A stretch of DNA of 34,891 nt. Origin: Bacillota bacterium. GTDB lineage: Bacteria; Bacillota; Clostridia; Oscillospirales; Acutalibacteraceae. Within the stretch, counting starts at the first letter, position 1, and every line of letters begins with the position of its first letter. The notes below the pieces were generated by a model. The model saw only the letters and a list, made by a program, of their open reading frames with translations. It ran no database searches and had not been told where the DNA came from. Positions 15,504 through 23,382 of this stretch are shown piece by piece. Location: assembly GCA_023460155.1 (NCBI GenBank), contig JAEWRF010000079.1:1-34891 (forward strand), written 5' to 3'. Position numbers and translations under genes: made by a program.

Positions 15504-15576
15504 CGGCGAGTCGCCGCAGACAAGGCCCGGAGTTTACATGGAGTAAATTTTTAGCTTAGTTGGCCGGGACGGTTTA
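15504..15576 (+). repeat. Two-hairpin element (family 1), second copy in the gyrA leader spacer
   Basis: Palindrome GCGGCGAGTCGCCGC (15504-15518), linker AGACAAG, arm GCCCGG, 30 nt with ACATGGAGTAAATT, arm CCGGGAC (15564-15570), then GGTTTATAGA. It is preceded at 15492 by the 11-mer CGCCGTAGGCG. The T tract is interrupted, so it is a poorer terminator than the first copy. Confidence 0.75.
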
Positions 15577-15606
15577 TAGATTCTTGATTTTTCATGATAG
15601 TATAAT
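15577..15606 (+). promoter_or_regulatory. Possible gyrA promoter
   Basis: A perfect TATAAT at 15601-15606 has only a weak -35 (TAGATT at 15577-15582, 18-nt spacing). It follows directly on the family 1 element and lies about 170 nt before gyrA. Confidence 0.35.
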
Positions 15607-15670
15607 AGCAGAGTTGGGAAAAGCTTACAGAGAGCATACCCGGAGTAAAATTCTGAAAACGGGTATGTGG

Positions 15671-15747
15671 AGAGACTGTCCCGCCACAAAAAGCTTCCTG
15701 TTTACAGGTTGCGCAACGGCGGGCCATTGGATCCAGCGTCACGCTGG
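15671..15747 (-). repeat. Two-hairpin element (family 1), minus-strand copy before gyrA
   Basis: On the minus strand: palindrome CCAGCGTGACGCTGG, linker ATCCAATG, arm GCCCGCC, about 31 nt ending in CTTTTTGT, arm GGCGGGAC, then AGTCTCT. The closing arms are CCCGCC/GGCGGG instead of CCCGG/CCGGG, so both arms changed together. It lacks a T tract after the stem. The gene-free stretch 15394-15774 is largely made of these three elements. Confidence 0.7.
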
Positions 15748-15774
15748 CGTAAGCGATTAGAAAGGGTTTGTTGA

Positions 15775-18309
15775 ATGGACGAGATCGAAGAAAACAGCCG
15801 GATTATAAACGTGGACCTGGAAAAGGAAATGAAAAAGTCCTTTCTGGATTACTCCATGTCGGTCATTGTGCAGCGCGCGCTGCCGGATGTGCGCGACGGT
15901 TTGAAGCCGGTGCACCGGCGGATCCTTTACACCATGTTTGAGAATAACCTGATGCCGGACCGGGCGTACCGCAAATGCGCCGATACCGTAGGCTCCGTGC
16001 TCGGGCGGTACCATCCGCACGGCGACGCCTCGGTGTACGACGCCATGGTGCGTCTGGCGCAGGATTTCTCCATGCGGTACATGCTGGTGGACGGCCACGG
16101 AAACTTCGGCTCCGTGGACGGCGATCCTCCGGCCGCCTACCGTTATACCGAGGCCCGCATGAGCAAGGTCGCGGTGGAGATGCTGCAGGATATCGACAAG
16201 GAAACCGTCGATTTTCAGCCGAACTACGACGACCGACTCAAGGAGCCGGTGGTTCTGCCGAGTCATTTCCCAAACCTGCTGGTCAACGGTTCGACGGGCA
16301 TCGCCGTCGGCATGGCCACGAACATTCCGCCGCACAACATGAACGAGGTCATCGACGGCGTCTGCACGCTGATCGATAACCCCGAAGCGACGCTCGACGA
16401 CCTGATGAAGTCGATCAAAGGCCCGGACTTCCCCACCGGAGGCATCATCATGGGACGCCGCGGTATCCGGGAATCCTACACCACTGGCCGGGGCCGCATT
16501 CTGGTGCGCGCCCGCGCGGAAGTGGAAGAGGAAAAGAACGGCCGCTTTAATATCATCGTAACGGAACTGCCGTATCAGGTGAACAAGGCAAGGCTGATTG
16601 AGAATATCGCGGACTTGGTGAAGGAAAAGCGCATTGAAGGCATCTCCAACGTGGAGGATCACTCCGACCGCGACGGCATGCGCATCGTCATCAACGTCAA
16701 GCGCGACGCCTCCCCGCAGATCGTTCTGAATCAGCTTTACTCCTACACGCAGATGCAGACCACCTTCGGCGTGATCCTGCTCGCCATTTCGGGCGGCGAG
16801 CCGAAAACGCTCACTCTGCGCGACATGCTGGCCGAATACATCAAATTCCAGGAAAGCGTTGTCCGCCGCCGCACCCTATTCGAGCTGAAAAAGGCGGAAG
16901 AACGCGCTCACATCCTCGAAGGATTAAAAATCGCCGTCGACAACATCGACGAGGTCATCCGCATTATCCGGTCGTCGAAATCCATCCCGGAGGCTCGCGC
17001 CCGCCTGACCGAGCGCTTCGCGCTGGACGACCCTCAGACCCAGGCTATTGTGCAGATGCCGCTCGGCCGCTTAACCGGACTCGAACGCCAGAAGCTTGAG
17101 GACGAGCTGACCGCTCTGCTGGCGAAAATCGCGGATTATCAGGATATCCTCGCACACGAGGAGCGCGTGCTCGCCATCGTGAAGGAGGAGGCCATCGCCG
17201 TCAAGCAGAAATTCGGCGACGAGCGCCGCACCGAAATTGCTTCCATCGAGGGCGAAGTGGACGTCGAAGACCTCATCCCCGACGAGGAATGCATGCTGAC
17301 CCTGACGCAGTTCGGTTACGTCAAGCGCCAGAAGACGGACGTTTACCGCACCCAGCGGCGCGGCGGACGCGGCGTTTCCGGCATGACCCGCCGCGAGGAG
17401 GACGTCGCGACGGATATGTTCGTGACCGGCACGCACGATTTCGTGATGTTCTTCACGAACCTCGGCCGCGTTTACCGCCTGAAATGCTACGAGATCCCGG
17501 AGGGCTCCCGCACCTCCAAGGGAATTAATATTGCAAACCTGCTGCCCATCGCGCAGGAGGAAAAGGTCACCTCGATGATCCGCGTGCAGGAATTCGACGG
17601 GGAAAGCTACCTCGTAATGGTGACGAAAAACGGAATCATCAAGCGCACCTCCCTTTCCGCCTACAATACCGCGCGGAAAGGCGGCGTAATCGCCATCGAC
17701 CTCGACGAGGGCGACGAGCTTTCGTGGGTTCGCCTCACCGACGGCGACGCCCAGCTTCTTGTGGCGACGCGCCTCGGCATGGCCATCCGCTTCCATGAAA
17801 GCGACGTTCGCGCCATGGGCCGCACTGCGCGCGGCGTGAAGGCGCTTTCCCTGCGCGACGGCGACTGCGTCGTCGGCATGAGCGTGCTCCGCGCGGGCGG
17901 ACTGGTACTCACCGTTTCGGAGACCGGCTACGGCCGCCTGTCGCAGATCGACGACTACCGCGTGCAGCAGCGCGGCGGCAAGGGCCTGCTCAACTACCAT
18001 GTGGAACGCTACGGAGCCGTCGCGGCCATCAAGGTGGTCGACCTCAACGACGACGTAATCATCATATCTTCCGACGGCATCATCATTCGCTTCCAGGCGG
18101 AAACCATCCGCCTGTGCGCGCGTCCCTCGAAGGGCGTGCTGCTGATGCGCCTGACCGAAGACAGCAAGGTCGTCACGGTGGCCCGCACCGCCCACGACGA
18201 CGAAGAGGAAACCGAAGTGCCGGAGGATGACGGCAGCGCCGACGAGGGCGCCGGAGAAGACACCGCGCCGGAGGAAGACTCCGCCGGTTCCGACGAGCCG
18301 ACCGACTGA
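15775..18309 (+). CDS. gyrA: DNA gyrase subunit A
   Basis: GyrA carries the DNA breakage-reunion activity of gyrase. The 844-residue protein shows the winged-helix domain with the catalytic Tyr124 in YRYTEAR, the GyrA-box QRRGGRG in the C-terminal beta-propeller, and an acidic tail of about 40 residues. The quinolone region reads HPHGDASVYDAMVR. The residue matching Escherichia coli Ser83 is Ala85, while the acidic residue matching Asp87 is kept (Asp89). The ATG follows AAAGGG by 7 nt. It is transcribed away from the origin like gyrB, but separated from it by a membrane protein gene and a 381-nt repeat-rich spacer, so it may have its own promoter. Confidence 0.98.
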   Translation: MDEIEENSRIINVDLEKEMKKSFLDYSMSVIVQRALPDVRDGLKPVHRRILYTMFENNLMPDRAYRKCADTVGSVLGRYHPHGDASVYDAMVRLAQDFSMRYMLVDGHGNFGSVDGDPPAAYRYTEARMSKVAVEMLQDIDKETVDFQPNYDDRLKEPVVLPSHFPNLLVNGSTGIAVGMATNIPPHNMNEVIDGVCTLIDNPEATLDDLMKSIKGPDFPTGGIIMGRRGIRESYTTGRGRILVRARAEVEEEKNGRFNIIVTELPYQVNKARLIENIADLVKEKRIEGISNVEDHSDRDGMRIVINVKRDASPQIVLNQLYSYTQMQTTFGVILLAISGGEPKTLTLRDMLAEYIKFQESVVRRRTLFELKKAEERAHILEGLKIAVDNIDEVIRIIRSSKSIPEARARLTERFALDDPQTQAIVQMPLGRLTGLERQKLEDELTALLAKIADYQDILAHEERVLAIVKEEAIAVKQKFGDERRTEIASIEGEVDVEDLIPDEECMLTLTQFGYVKRQKTDVYRTQRRGGRGVSGMTRREEDVATDMFVTGTHDFVMFFTNLGRVYRLKCYEIPEGSRTSKGINIANLLPIAQEEKVTSMIRVQEFDGESYLVMVTKNGIIKRTSLSAYNTARKGGVIAIDLDEGDELSWVRLTDGDAQLLVATRLGMAIRFHESDVRAMGRTARGVKALSLRDGDCVVGMSVLRAGGLVLTVSETGYGRLSQIDDYRVQQRGGKGLLNYHVERYGAVAAIKVVDLNDDVIIISSDGIIIRFQAETIRLCARPSKGVLLMRLTEDSKVVTVARTAHDDEEETEVPEDDGSADEGAGEDTAPEEDSAGSDEPTD

Positions 18310-18322
18310 TAAGGAGGGGCTT

Positions 18323-18976
18323 ATGAAACCGTTCCAAATTTCCAGGATTCTGGCATGCGCATGCGCGGCGGCACTCCTGCTCGGGGGCTGCGCCCTGTTC
18401 CGCGCGGAGGATAAATCCTCCAGCTCGGCGGTTCCCGCCGCGAGCTTCGGCTCTTCCGCCGTTTCGCAGGAGAATGCCGGAAGCTCCTCAGAGGCGGAGT
18501 CCGCGCTTTCCTCGGCGGCAAGCTCCCAGGCAATGAGCGAGCCTGCCTCCTCGGAGCCCGGACCGGTCATTACCATCCAGACGGACAGCGAGGCCTTCAA
18601 CGCGAAGTTCAAGGACAATCCGATCGACAAGGCCTACATTGCCGCCTCCAACAAAGCGGTTTCCACCGTCGACATGGTGAACGTCTCCAACCAGTACTCC
18701 CAGCTCTGGGAGGCTGAGGTGAAGCACGCTTATTCCGAGCTGACAAAGGCCGCGGGGGCAGATTCCAAGTTTAAGGACGAACAGCAGAAATGGGAAAGCG
18801 GCAAGGACGCCGCCCTCAAGAAGATCGGCAAGGACGCCGCCGCCGCGGGCGGAAGCATGGCGCAGGTGAACGAGGCCTCGCAGGTAATGGATTTTTACCG
18901 CAGCCGCGCCGCGCAGCTTTACCGCGAGCTGTATGATTACAATAAGAATTTTGATTACGCCTATTCGTCAAAATAA
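18323..18976 (+). CDS. Lipoprotein with LprI-like (DUF1311) C-terminal domain
   Basis: The start at ATG 18323 follows AAGGAGG by 7 nt; the frame is open further upstream but only as a shadow of gyrA. The 217-residue product has a lipoprotein signal ending LLLGGC, with acylated Cys23. A Ser/Ala-rich spacer follows to about residue 90. The folded part contains YSQLWEAEVKHAYSELTKAA, then QQKWESGKDAALKKI, GGSMAQVNEASQVMDFYRSRAAQLYREL. This pattern (long helices, a W in the middle, GG then a late R-x-x-x-L) resembles the LprI/DUF1311 family of lysozyme-inhibitor-like proteins. That match is by eye. It would sit on the outer face of the membrane. The gene lies 13 nt after gyrA and may be co-transcribed. 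Confidence 0.8.
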   Translation: MKPFQISRILACACAAALLLGGCALFRAEDKSSSSAVPAASFGSSAVSQENAGSSSEAESALSSAASSQAMSEPASSEPGPVITIQTDSEAFNAKFKDNPIDKAYIAASNKAVSTVDMVNVSNQYSQLWEAEVKHAYSELTKAAGADSKFKDEQQKWESGKDAALKKIGKDAAAAGGSMAQVNEASQVMDFYRSRAAQLYRELYDYNKNFDYAYSSK

Positions 18977-19021
18977 TACTGTTTAATACAAATTATAATT
19001 TTATGAAAGGTCGCCCGGTTC

Positions 19022-19522
19022 ATGTCAAAAAACAAATCTGTTTTCTTAGGAGTTTTAGGCGCAGTCTTTGTTTTGGTCCTGGCGGGTGTATTTTTATTAA
19101 ACAGGCCGATTCCCACTTTTTCGGGTTACGGAGATAATGCCGTTTTAGGCGAGCTTAATCCGCCGGAACCGGCGGTTCAAGAGAAAAATTATGTTTCAAA
19201 TCCGAACGGCGAAAGTCTGCTTTCGGTGGGAAGCCTTCAATTGAGCGGAATCGAAAACGTGGCCGATCTCAATGCGAAGAGCGATACAACCGGGAAACTG
19301 GAATGCTCCTTCCAATCCGTTCAGGGTGCTTTTAAGCTGATTCTGGTGTCAGGCAGCGGTAAGGTGACCCCTATTTTCGACAGCGAAAAACAGAAAAGCG
19401 GCTCCGTTGTCTCCGTTCCCTTTTCCAAAGGAACGAACGCTGTCCGCCTGGTAGGAAAGCCCGTTATGCTTACGGGTTTTTCAGCAAAATGGGCGGAAAT
19501 TGATCGTTCGGAGCTGGCATAA
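19022..19522 (+). CDS. Membrane-anchored extracytoplasmic protein, unknown
   Basis: This 166-residue protein has one N-terminal hydrophobic segment (about 8-26), with no cleavage motif or lipobox. A likely beta-rich extracellular part follows (LECSFQSVQGAFKLILVSGS, VSVPFSKGTNAVRLVGKPV). It is not recognised. GAAAGG lies about 11 nt before the ATG. It follows the lipoprotein gene by 45 nt, including an AT-rich stretch, and could form a cell-surface pair with it. Base composition is somewhat lower in GC than gyrA upstream. Confidence 0.75.
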   Translation: MSKNKSVFLGVLGAVFVLVLAGVFLLNRPIPTFSGYGDNAVLGELNPPEPAVQEKNYVSNPNGESLLSVGSLQLSGIENVADLNAKSDTTGKLECSFQSVQGAFKLILVSGSGKVTPIFDSEKQKSGSVVSVPFSKGTNAVRLVGKPVMLTGFSAKWAEIDRSELA

Positions 19523-19600
19523 AGATCAAAAACAGGCATAATTTGTAGTATTATGGTTTTATTATACAATCAGGAATCGAACGGGAAACAGGGGAACACG

Positions 19601-20146
19601 ATGGAAATGAACGAAAAAACGCTGGACCAGAATTACATTTACCGCGGAAAAATCCTTGATTTTCATGTGGATCACGCAGCGCAGGCGAGCGGCCGAAGGG
19701 TGACGCGGGAGTGCGTGGACCATAACGGCGGGGTGAGCGTGGCGGTGCTGACCGGGCAGAATGAAATTTACCTGGTGCGCCAGTTCCGGTACCCGTACCG
19801 CCAGACGGTGCTGGAGACCCCGGCGGGCAAGCTTGAAAAGGGCGAGGACCCGTTTGAGGCGGCGAAGCGCGAACAGCGCGAGGAAACCGGTACCGTTGGG
19901 AAAAGCTACGTGGATCTCGGCAAAATGTATCCTTCCCCCGGCTACACGAACGAAGTGATATCTCTGTACGCCTGCCGCGTGGAATCCTGCGGCGCGCAGG
20001 ACCTCGACGAAGGCGAAGTGCTGGAGGCGGAGAAAGTCCCGCTCCGCGAAGCGGTGGAAATGGTGCTGCACGGCGAGATTCCGGACGCGAAAACGCAGAT
20101 CCTGATTCTGCGCGCGGAACGGCTCGTCGCTGACGGAAAGCTGTAG
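19601..20146 (+). CDS. Nudix hydrolase, ADP-ribose pyrophosphatase type
   Basis: This Nudix enzyme probably cleaves ADP-ribose or a related nucleotide sugar to AMP and a sugar phosphate. The Nudix box runs from Gly76 to Thr98: GKLEKGE, then REQREETGT, with the catalytic glutamates intact (Gln92 sits at a usually hydrophobic position). The upstream sequence YLVRQFRYPYRQTVLETPAG and the downstream SPGYTNEVISLYAC are typical of the ADP-ribose pyrophosphatase (NudF) subgroup. The ATG at 19601 (181 residues) follows AGGGG. The frame is open to 19553, but family N-termini match the shorter form. A small membrane protein gene follows 14 nt downstream. Confidence 0.9.
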   Translation: MEMNEKTLDQNYIYRGKILDFHVDHAAQASGRRVTRECVDHNGGVSVAVLTGQNEIYLVRQFRYPYRQTVLETPAGKLEKGEDPFEAAKREQREETGTVGKSYVDLGKMYPSPGYTNEVISLYACRVESCGAQDLDEGEVLEAEKVPLREAVEMVLHGEIPDAKTQILILRAERLVADGKL

Positions 20147-20160
20147 GAGGAAACGGGCGT

Positions 20161-20451
20161 ATGAAGAAAAGCATTGAAATGACGCCGCGGCGGAAACGGC
20201 AGATGATGTACCTGGGGCTGTTGGCAATGGGGGTGCTGTTCGCCCTCTCCAGCCCGGACGGGGTATGGCTGCCGATCGCGCTTGCGGTTGCGCTCATCGT
20301 CGACGAGGTCCTCTATCTCATCGCAAAGCGAAAGCACGCGAAAAGCGGCGGCGAAGAATCGCAGCTGATCGAAACAACCGGAGTCGAAGTCGAAAAAAGC
20401 GGCGCGGCGCCGCAGTCAGAGACCCGGCCATCAGACAGGAAAGATGAGTAA
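20161..20451 (+). CDS. Small two-helix membrane protein, unknown
   Basis: This gene encodes 96 residues. A basic N-terminus (MKKSIEMTPRRKRQ) is followed by two short hydrophobic stretches, about 17-30 and 36-54, then a charged, probably disordered tail. AGGAGGAAA lies 9-10 nt before the ATG. It is placed 14 nt after the Nudix gene, so likely co-transcribed. No family is recognised. It ends against a repeat region beginning with a GCCGGGACAG end of a family 1 element at 20461-20470. Confidence 0.7.
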   Translation: MKKSIEMTPRRKRQMMYLGLLAMGVLFALSSPDGVWLPIALAVALIVDEVLYLIAKRKHAKSGGEESQLIETTGVEVEKSGAAPQSETRPSDRKDE

Positions 20452-20470
20452 GTTTTGTTAGCCGGGACAG

Positions 20471-20499
20471 GCGGCGCATCGCCGCTGATAATGGCCCGG
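20471..20499 (+). repeat. Partial family 1 element (palindrome, linker and first arm)
   Basis: Palindrome GCGGCGCATCGCCGC (20471-20485), linker TGATAATG, arm GCCCGG. The second half is missing; another copy starts at once at 20500. Confidence 0.65.
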
Positions 20500-20578
20500 C
20501 CAACGTGACGTTGGATCCAAAAGCCCGGCATTTCGCCGGGCTAAAATTTTAGGATTTGCCTGCCGGGACAGTCTTTCG
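20500..20578 (+). repeat. Two-hairpin element (family 1)
   Basis: Palindrome CCAACGTGACGTTGG (20500-20514), linker ATCCAAAA, arm GCCCGGC, an inner hairpin, arm GCCGGGAC (20562-20569), then AGTCTTTC. Compared with the copy at 15385, both sides of the palindrome differ but remain complementary, while the linker is the same. Confidence 0.75.
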
Positions 20579-20654
20579 AAATTCCAGATGTGAGCAACCC
20601 AAAACCATCCCGGCCAAAAGACGTAAAACACGGCAGTCGGTGACTTGGGGCGAT

Positions 20655-20686
20655 AAAAAAAGACGGAAGAGTTTTACTCTTCCGCC
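20655..20686 (-). terminator. Intrinsic terminator (distal copy) for the DUF1015 gene
   Basis: On the minus strand GGCGGAAGAG and CTCTTCCGTC form a tight hairpin with a 4-5 nt loop, followed by seven T. Confidence 0.8.
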
Positions 20687-20767
20687 AAATTTTTATATTC
20701 GTGGGAGTAATCCTAAACCATCTCGGCCAAAAGGCTTAAAATACGATAGAAGTTGGCTCGGAGCGAT

Positions 20768-20801
20768 AAAAAAGGCAGAAGAGTGGAAAAACTCTCCCGC
20801 C
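20768..20801 (-). terminator. Intrinsic terminator (proximal copy) for the DUF1015 gene
   Basis: On the minus strand GGCGGGAGAG pairs with CTCTTCTGCC across an 8-nt loop, followed by six T. It lies 41 nt after the stop of the gene at 20842. Confidence 0.75.
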
Positions 20802-20841
20802 CAAATAAGCTATAAAATTTGCAAATCCCCACGGCGGGGCT

Positions 20842-22116
20842 TTAGTCCAGATTTATCTGGTTCATCACAAGACCGGTGATGAGTTTGGGGTAGAAATAGG
20901 TGGATTTCTGGGGCATTTTCTCCCCTGCCGCCGCCACGTCGCGGATTTCGGTCACGCGGGTCGGGTTCAGGAGGAACGCGCACTGGCTCGCGCCGCTCTG
21001 AACGGAGGAAACGGCCTCTTCCAGCGAGCGGGTGTAGGTCAGGTTGATCTGCTTTGCCATGTTCTCCTTGTCGATGCCGAGAACGCGCTCCAGAATCAGG
21101 CTGTGCAGAACGGAAACGTCCAGCCCGCGGTACGCCGCGCTCTTGTCCGGGAAAACTTCCGCCATTGCGGATTCGTCTTTTAAAACAAGGAGCTTCCAGC
21201 TTTCGCCGCCGCCGTAATAGGCGAAGGCTTTTTTGCCCTGCTGATAGAGCGAGTTCAGCTCCGATTCCATACCGTCAAGGGAGGAATGACCGGTGATGAC
21301 GAAGTATTCTTCGCAGCCCTTCAGGAGCTCCGCTTCGCTGAAATTGGAGAGCCCGCGGATAAGGCGGTGGGTCGGGAATACGACCAGCCCGTCGTGCTCC
21401 ATGTCCACCAGCATCATCATCACGTAATCGGGGTCTTCCCCCTCGTAGCCCTGCTCGCGGCACCAGCGGCGGAAGTTCAGCGCGGTTTCGTAGCGGTGAT
21501 GCCCGTCCGCAATGTAGAGTTTCCGGTCCGCGAAGTCGGCGGAGATCGCCTTGATGGCTTCCGGATCGTTGACCAGCCACATGCGGTGCGTGACGGCGCC
21601 GTCGGAGAATTCATAGCGCGGTTTTCCGGAGGAAAGCGCGTCGATGCGCGAAAGGGTCTTGTGCTCCTCGTCCATGTAGAGGGAGTAAATCTGGCTGAAA
21701 TTGCAGAAGGTCGATTTCATCAGGTTGAACCGGTCTTCCTTTGCTTTCGAGAGCGTTTCTTCGTGCGGCAGGATTACGCCGGCAGAAAACTCCTCAAGTT
21801 TTACACGGCAGACGAACCCCTTGATCTTTTTTGTCTGACCGTAGGCGGTGAATTCTTCCTCGTAAATGTAAAAGCCCGGGTCGGAATCCTGCCGGAGGAT
21901 GCCCTCCGATTCCCAGTCGTGCAGGGTCTGGCCCGCCTCGCCGTAGGGATCTTCCCCTTTCGGAAGCTCCAGACGGATGACGTTGTTCGGGTTTTCGGCG
22001 AGAAACGCCCTCTGCTCCTCCTCGCTGATGATGTCGTAAGGCGGGCAGGTAAGCGTTGAAATATCGCCGGCCTTCGCCGTGTAGCGCAGGGCACTGAATG
22101 GTTTGATTTCTGCCAT
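20842..22116 (-). CDS. DUF1015-family protein
   Basis: This is a conserved protein of unknown function. It is 424 residues long from the ATG at 22116 (MAEIKPFSALRY), the standard start for the family. The open frame extends to 22260 but crosses the promoter, so the upstream part is not coding. Features typical of DUF1015 are CPPYDIIS near residue 25, LPHEETLSKAKEDRFNLM in the middle, and ADGHHRYETALNFR near residue 205. The DGHHR motif recalls ParB/sulfiredoxin-like active sites, but activity is unproven. Transcription starts from a consensus promoter at 22232-22260 and ends at two tandem terminators. It is transcribed alone, divergent from the ABC operon. Confidence 0.88.
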   Translation of the reverse strand: MAEIKPFSALRYTAKAGDISTLTCPPYDIISEEEQRAFLAENPNNVIRLELPKGEDPYGEAGQTLHDWESEGILRQDSDPGFYIYEEEFTAYGQTKKIKGFVCRVKLEEFSAGVILPHEETLSKAKEDRFNLMKSTFCNFSQIYSLYMDEEHKTLSRIDALSSGKPRYEFSDGAVTHRMWLVNDPEAIKAISADFADRKLYIADGHHRYETALNFRRWCREQGYEGEDPDYVMMMLVDMEHDGLVVFPTHRLIRGLSNFSEAELLKGCEEYFVITGHSSLDGMESELNSLYQQGKKAFAYYGGGESWKLLVLKDESAMAEVFPDKSAAYRGLDVSVLHSLILERVLGIDKENMAKQINLTYTRSLEEAVSSVQSGASQCAFLLNPTRVTEIRDVAAAGEKMPQKSTYFYPKLITGLVMNQINLD

Positions 22117-22231
22117 GCTGTTTTTCCACCGTTTCTCCGCGCTTTGTTGAAAAAACTTCCGGAAAGTTCCCGCGCGGCAGGCGCTTTCCCCAAAAAGAAT
22201 TCTAATTAAAGGACGCTTTGCGTCTGAAATT

Positions 22232-22260
22232 ATTATACAAGTTCGGCAAATCGTTGTCAA
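22232..22260 (-). promoter_or_regulatory. Consensus sigma-A promoter of the DUF1015 gene
   Basis: Perfect TTGACA (22260-22255), 17-nt spacer and perfect TATAAT (22237-22232) on the minus strand. The leader carries the palindrome GACGCAAAGCGTC (about 22224-22211), also found in the family 2 repeats. Confidence 0.88.
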
Positions 22261-22401
22261 AGCGGCATTGTTTATAAAAAAACTCCGAATAATTCAAGAA
22301 ATGTTTACATTTTATTTGTTCCCGATTGTTAAAATAATAAGTACTTGTGAAGTTCAAGGGAACCGCGTCAGCGGAACCCAAGCAAACAGGAGGGAAAATC
22401 T

Positions 22402-23382
22402 ATGATTGAGGTGAAAAACCTCTCAAAGCGCTACGGCGAGAACATCGCGCTGGACCGGATCAGCTTTTCCATCGGGGAAAACACCGTGGTAGGGTTCCTC
22501 GGGCCGAACGGAGCCGGAAAATCGACCACGATGAACATCATCACCGGGTACATCTCGGCGAGCGACGGGGACGTGACCGTCGGCGGCTTCAGCACGCTCG
22601 ACAATCCGAACGAGGTGAAGAAGCAGATCGGCTACATGCCCGAAATTCCGCCGCTTTACCCGGACATGACGGTGCAGGAATACCTTGAGTTCATGTATGA
22701 GCTTAAGAAATGCACCCTTCCGAAGAAAAAGCACATCAACGAAATCTGCTCGCTGGTTAAGGTGGCGGATGTACGCAAACGGCTGATTGGCAACCTTTCG
22801 AAAGGCTACCGCCAGCGCGTTGGCTTCGCTCAGGCACTGATCGGAAACCCTCCTGTGCTGATTCTGGACGAGCCCACCGTCGGCCTCGACCCGAAGCAGA
22901 TTATAGAAATCCGGAACCTGATCCGCAGCCTCGGCAAAAACCACACGGTTATTTTAAGCTCGCACATTCTGCCGGAAATTCAGGCGGTGGCGGACCGCAT
23001 CATTGTGGTCAACCGCGGGCGGCTGGTCGCGGACGGCACCCCCTTTGAGCTGGAGCACGGCCTCGCGGGCCGCGGGCATCTGATCGCCCGGCTGGAGGGC
23101 AACCCCTCCGAGGTGGAAAAGGCTCTGCGCGGAATGAAGGGCGTCACCTCGGTGAAAAACTGCGGCGAAAAGGAACCGGGCGCTTGTGAATATGAGATTG
23201 AAGGCGGTGAGGGAACCGACCTGCGCCGCGCGGTATTTTCCACGGCCGCGAAGCGGGACTGGCCGCTGCTCTCGCTTTCGAGCACCGATCTTTCGCTGGA
23301 GGACGTGTTCCTGCGCCTGACCAGCGGCAACTATATGGGCGACTACGCTCAGACTGAAAAGAAAGGCGGGAGCGACACATGA
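22402..23382 (+). CDS. ABC transporter ATP-binding protein, GldA-like
   Basis: This is the ATPase of an ABC-2 type exporter. The 326-residue protein has Walker A GPNGAGKST (34-42), Q-loop region KQIGYMPE, signature LSKGYRQR (132-139), Walker B LILDEP (153-158) and H-loop His188 in SSHILPE. After about 215 comes a C-terminal domain typical of the GldA/NatA class, ending in LEDVFLRLT. AGGAGGG lies just upstream of the ATG. It is first of four genes: the permease starts inside its end (ATGA overlap), followed by the GldG-like and DUF4340-like proteins. The exported substrate is unknown. Confidence 0.92.
   Translation: MIEVKNLSKRYGENIALDRISFSIGENTVVGFLGPNGAGKSTTMNIITGYISASDGDVTVGGFSTLDNPNEVKKQIGYMPEIPPLYPDMTVQEYLEFMYELKKCTLPKKKHINEICSLVKVADVRKRLIGNLSKGYRQRVGFAQALIGNPPVLILDEPTVGLDPKQIIEIRNLIRSLGKNHTVILSSHILPEIQAVADRIIVVNRGRLVADGTPFELEHGLAGRGHLIARLEGNPSEVEKALRGMKGVTSVKNCGEKEPGACEYEIEGGEGTDLRRAVFSTAAKRDWPLLSLSSTDLSLEDVFLRLTSGNYMGDYAQTEKKGGSDT

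Larger units (their letters stand above)
20596..20820. repeat. Tandem duplication of a 113-nt terminator-bearing unit
   Basis: Units starting at 20596 and 20709 share CGGCCAAAAG, GCGATAAAAAA and a following GA-rich hairpin, offset by 113 nt (112 after one A deletion). Each unit holds an intrinsic terminator for the minus-strand gene at 20842. Together with the family 1 copies these fill the gene-free stretch 20452-20841. Confidence 0.75.

Noticed and set aside
17071..18630. A 519-codon minus-strand open frame opposite gyrA
   Set aside because: GyrA is unmistakable on the plus strand. The antisense frame is a by-product of GC-rich codon bias.
20842..22260. Full-length reading of the DUF1015 frame from 22260
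   Set aside because: The extra 48 codons cross a perfect sigma-A promoter and have no homology pattern. The start is placed at 22116.
22304..22335. Promoter for the ABC operon (TTTACA with TAAAAT)
   Set aside because: The spacing is about 20 nt and both boxes are poor, so no promoter is called, although one must exist nearby.
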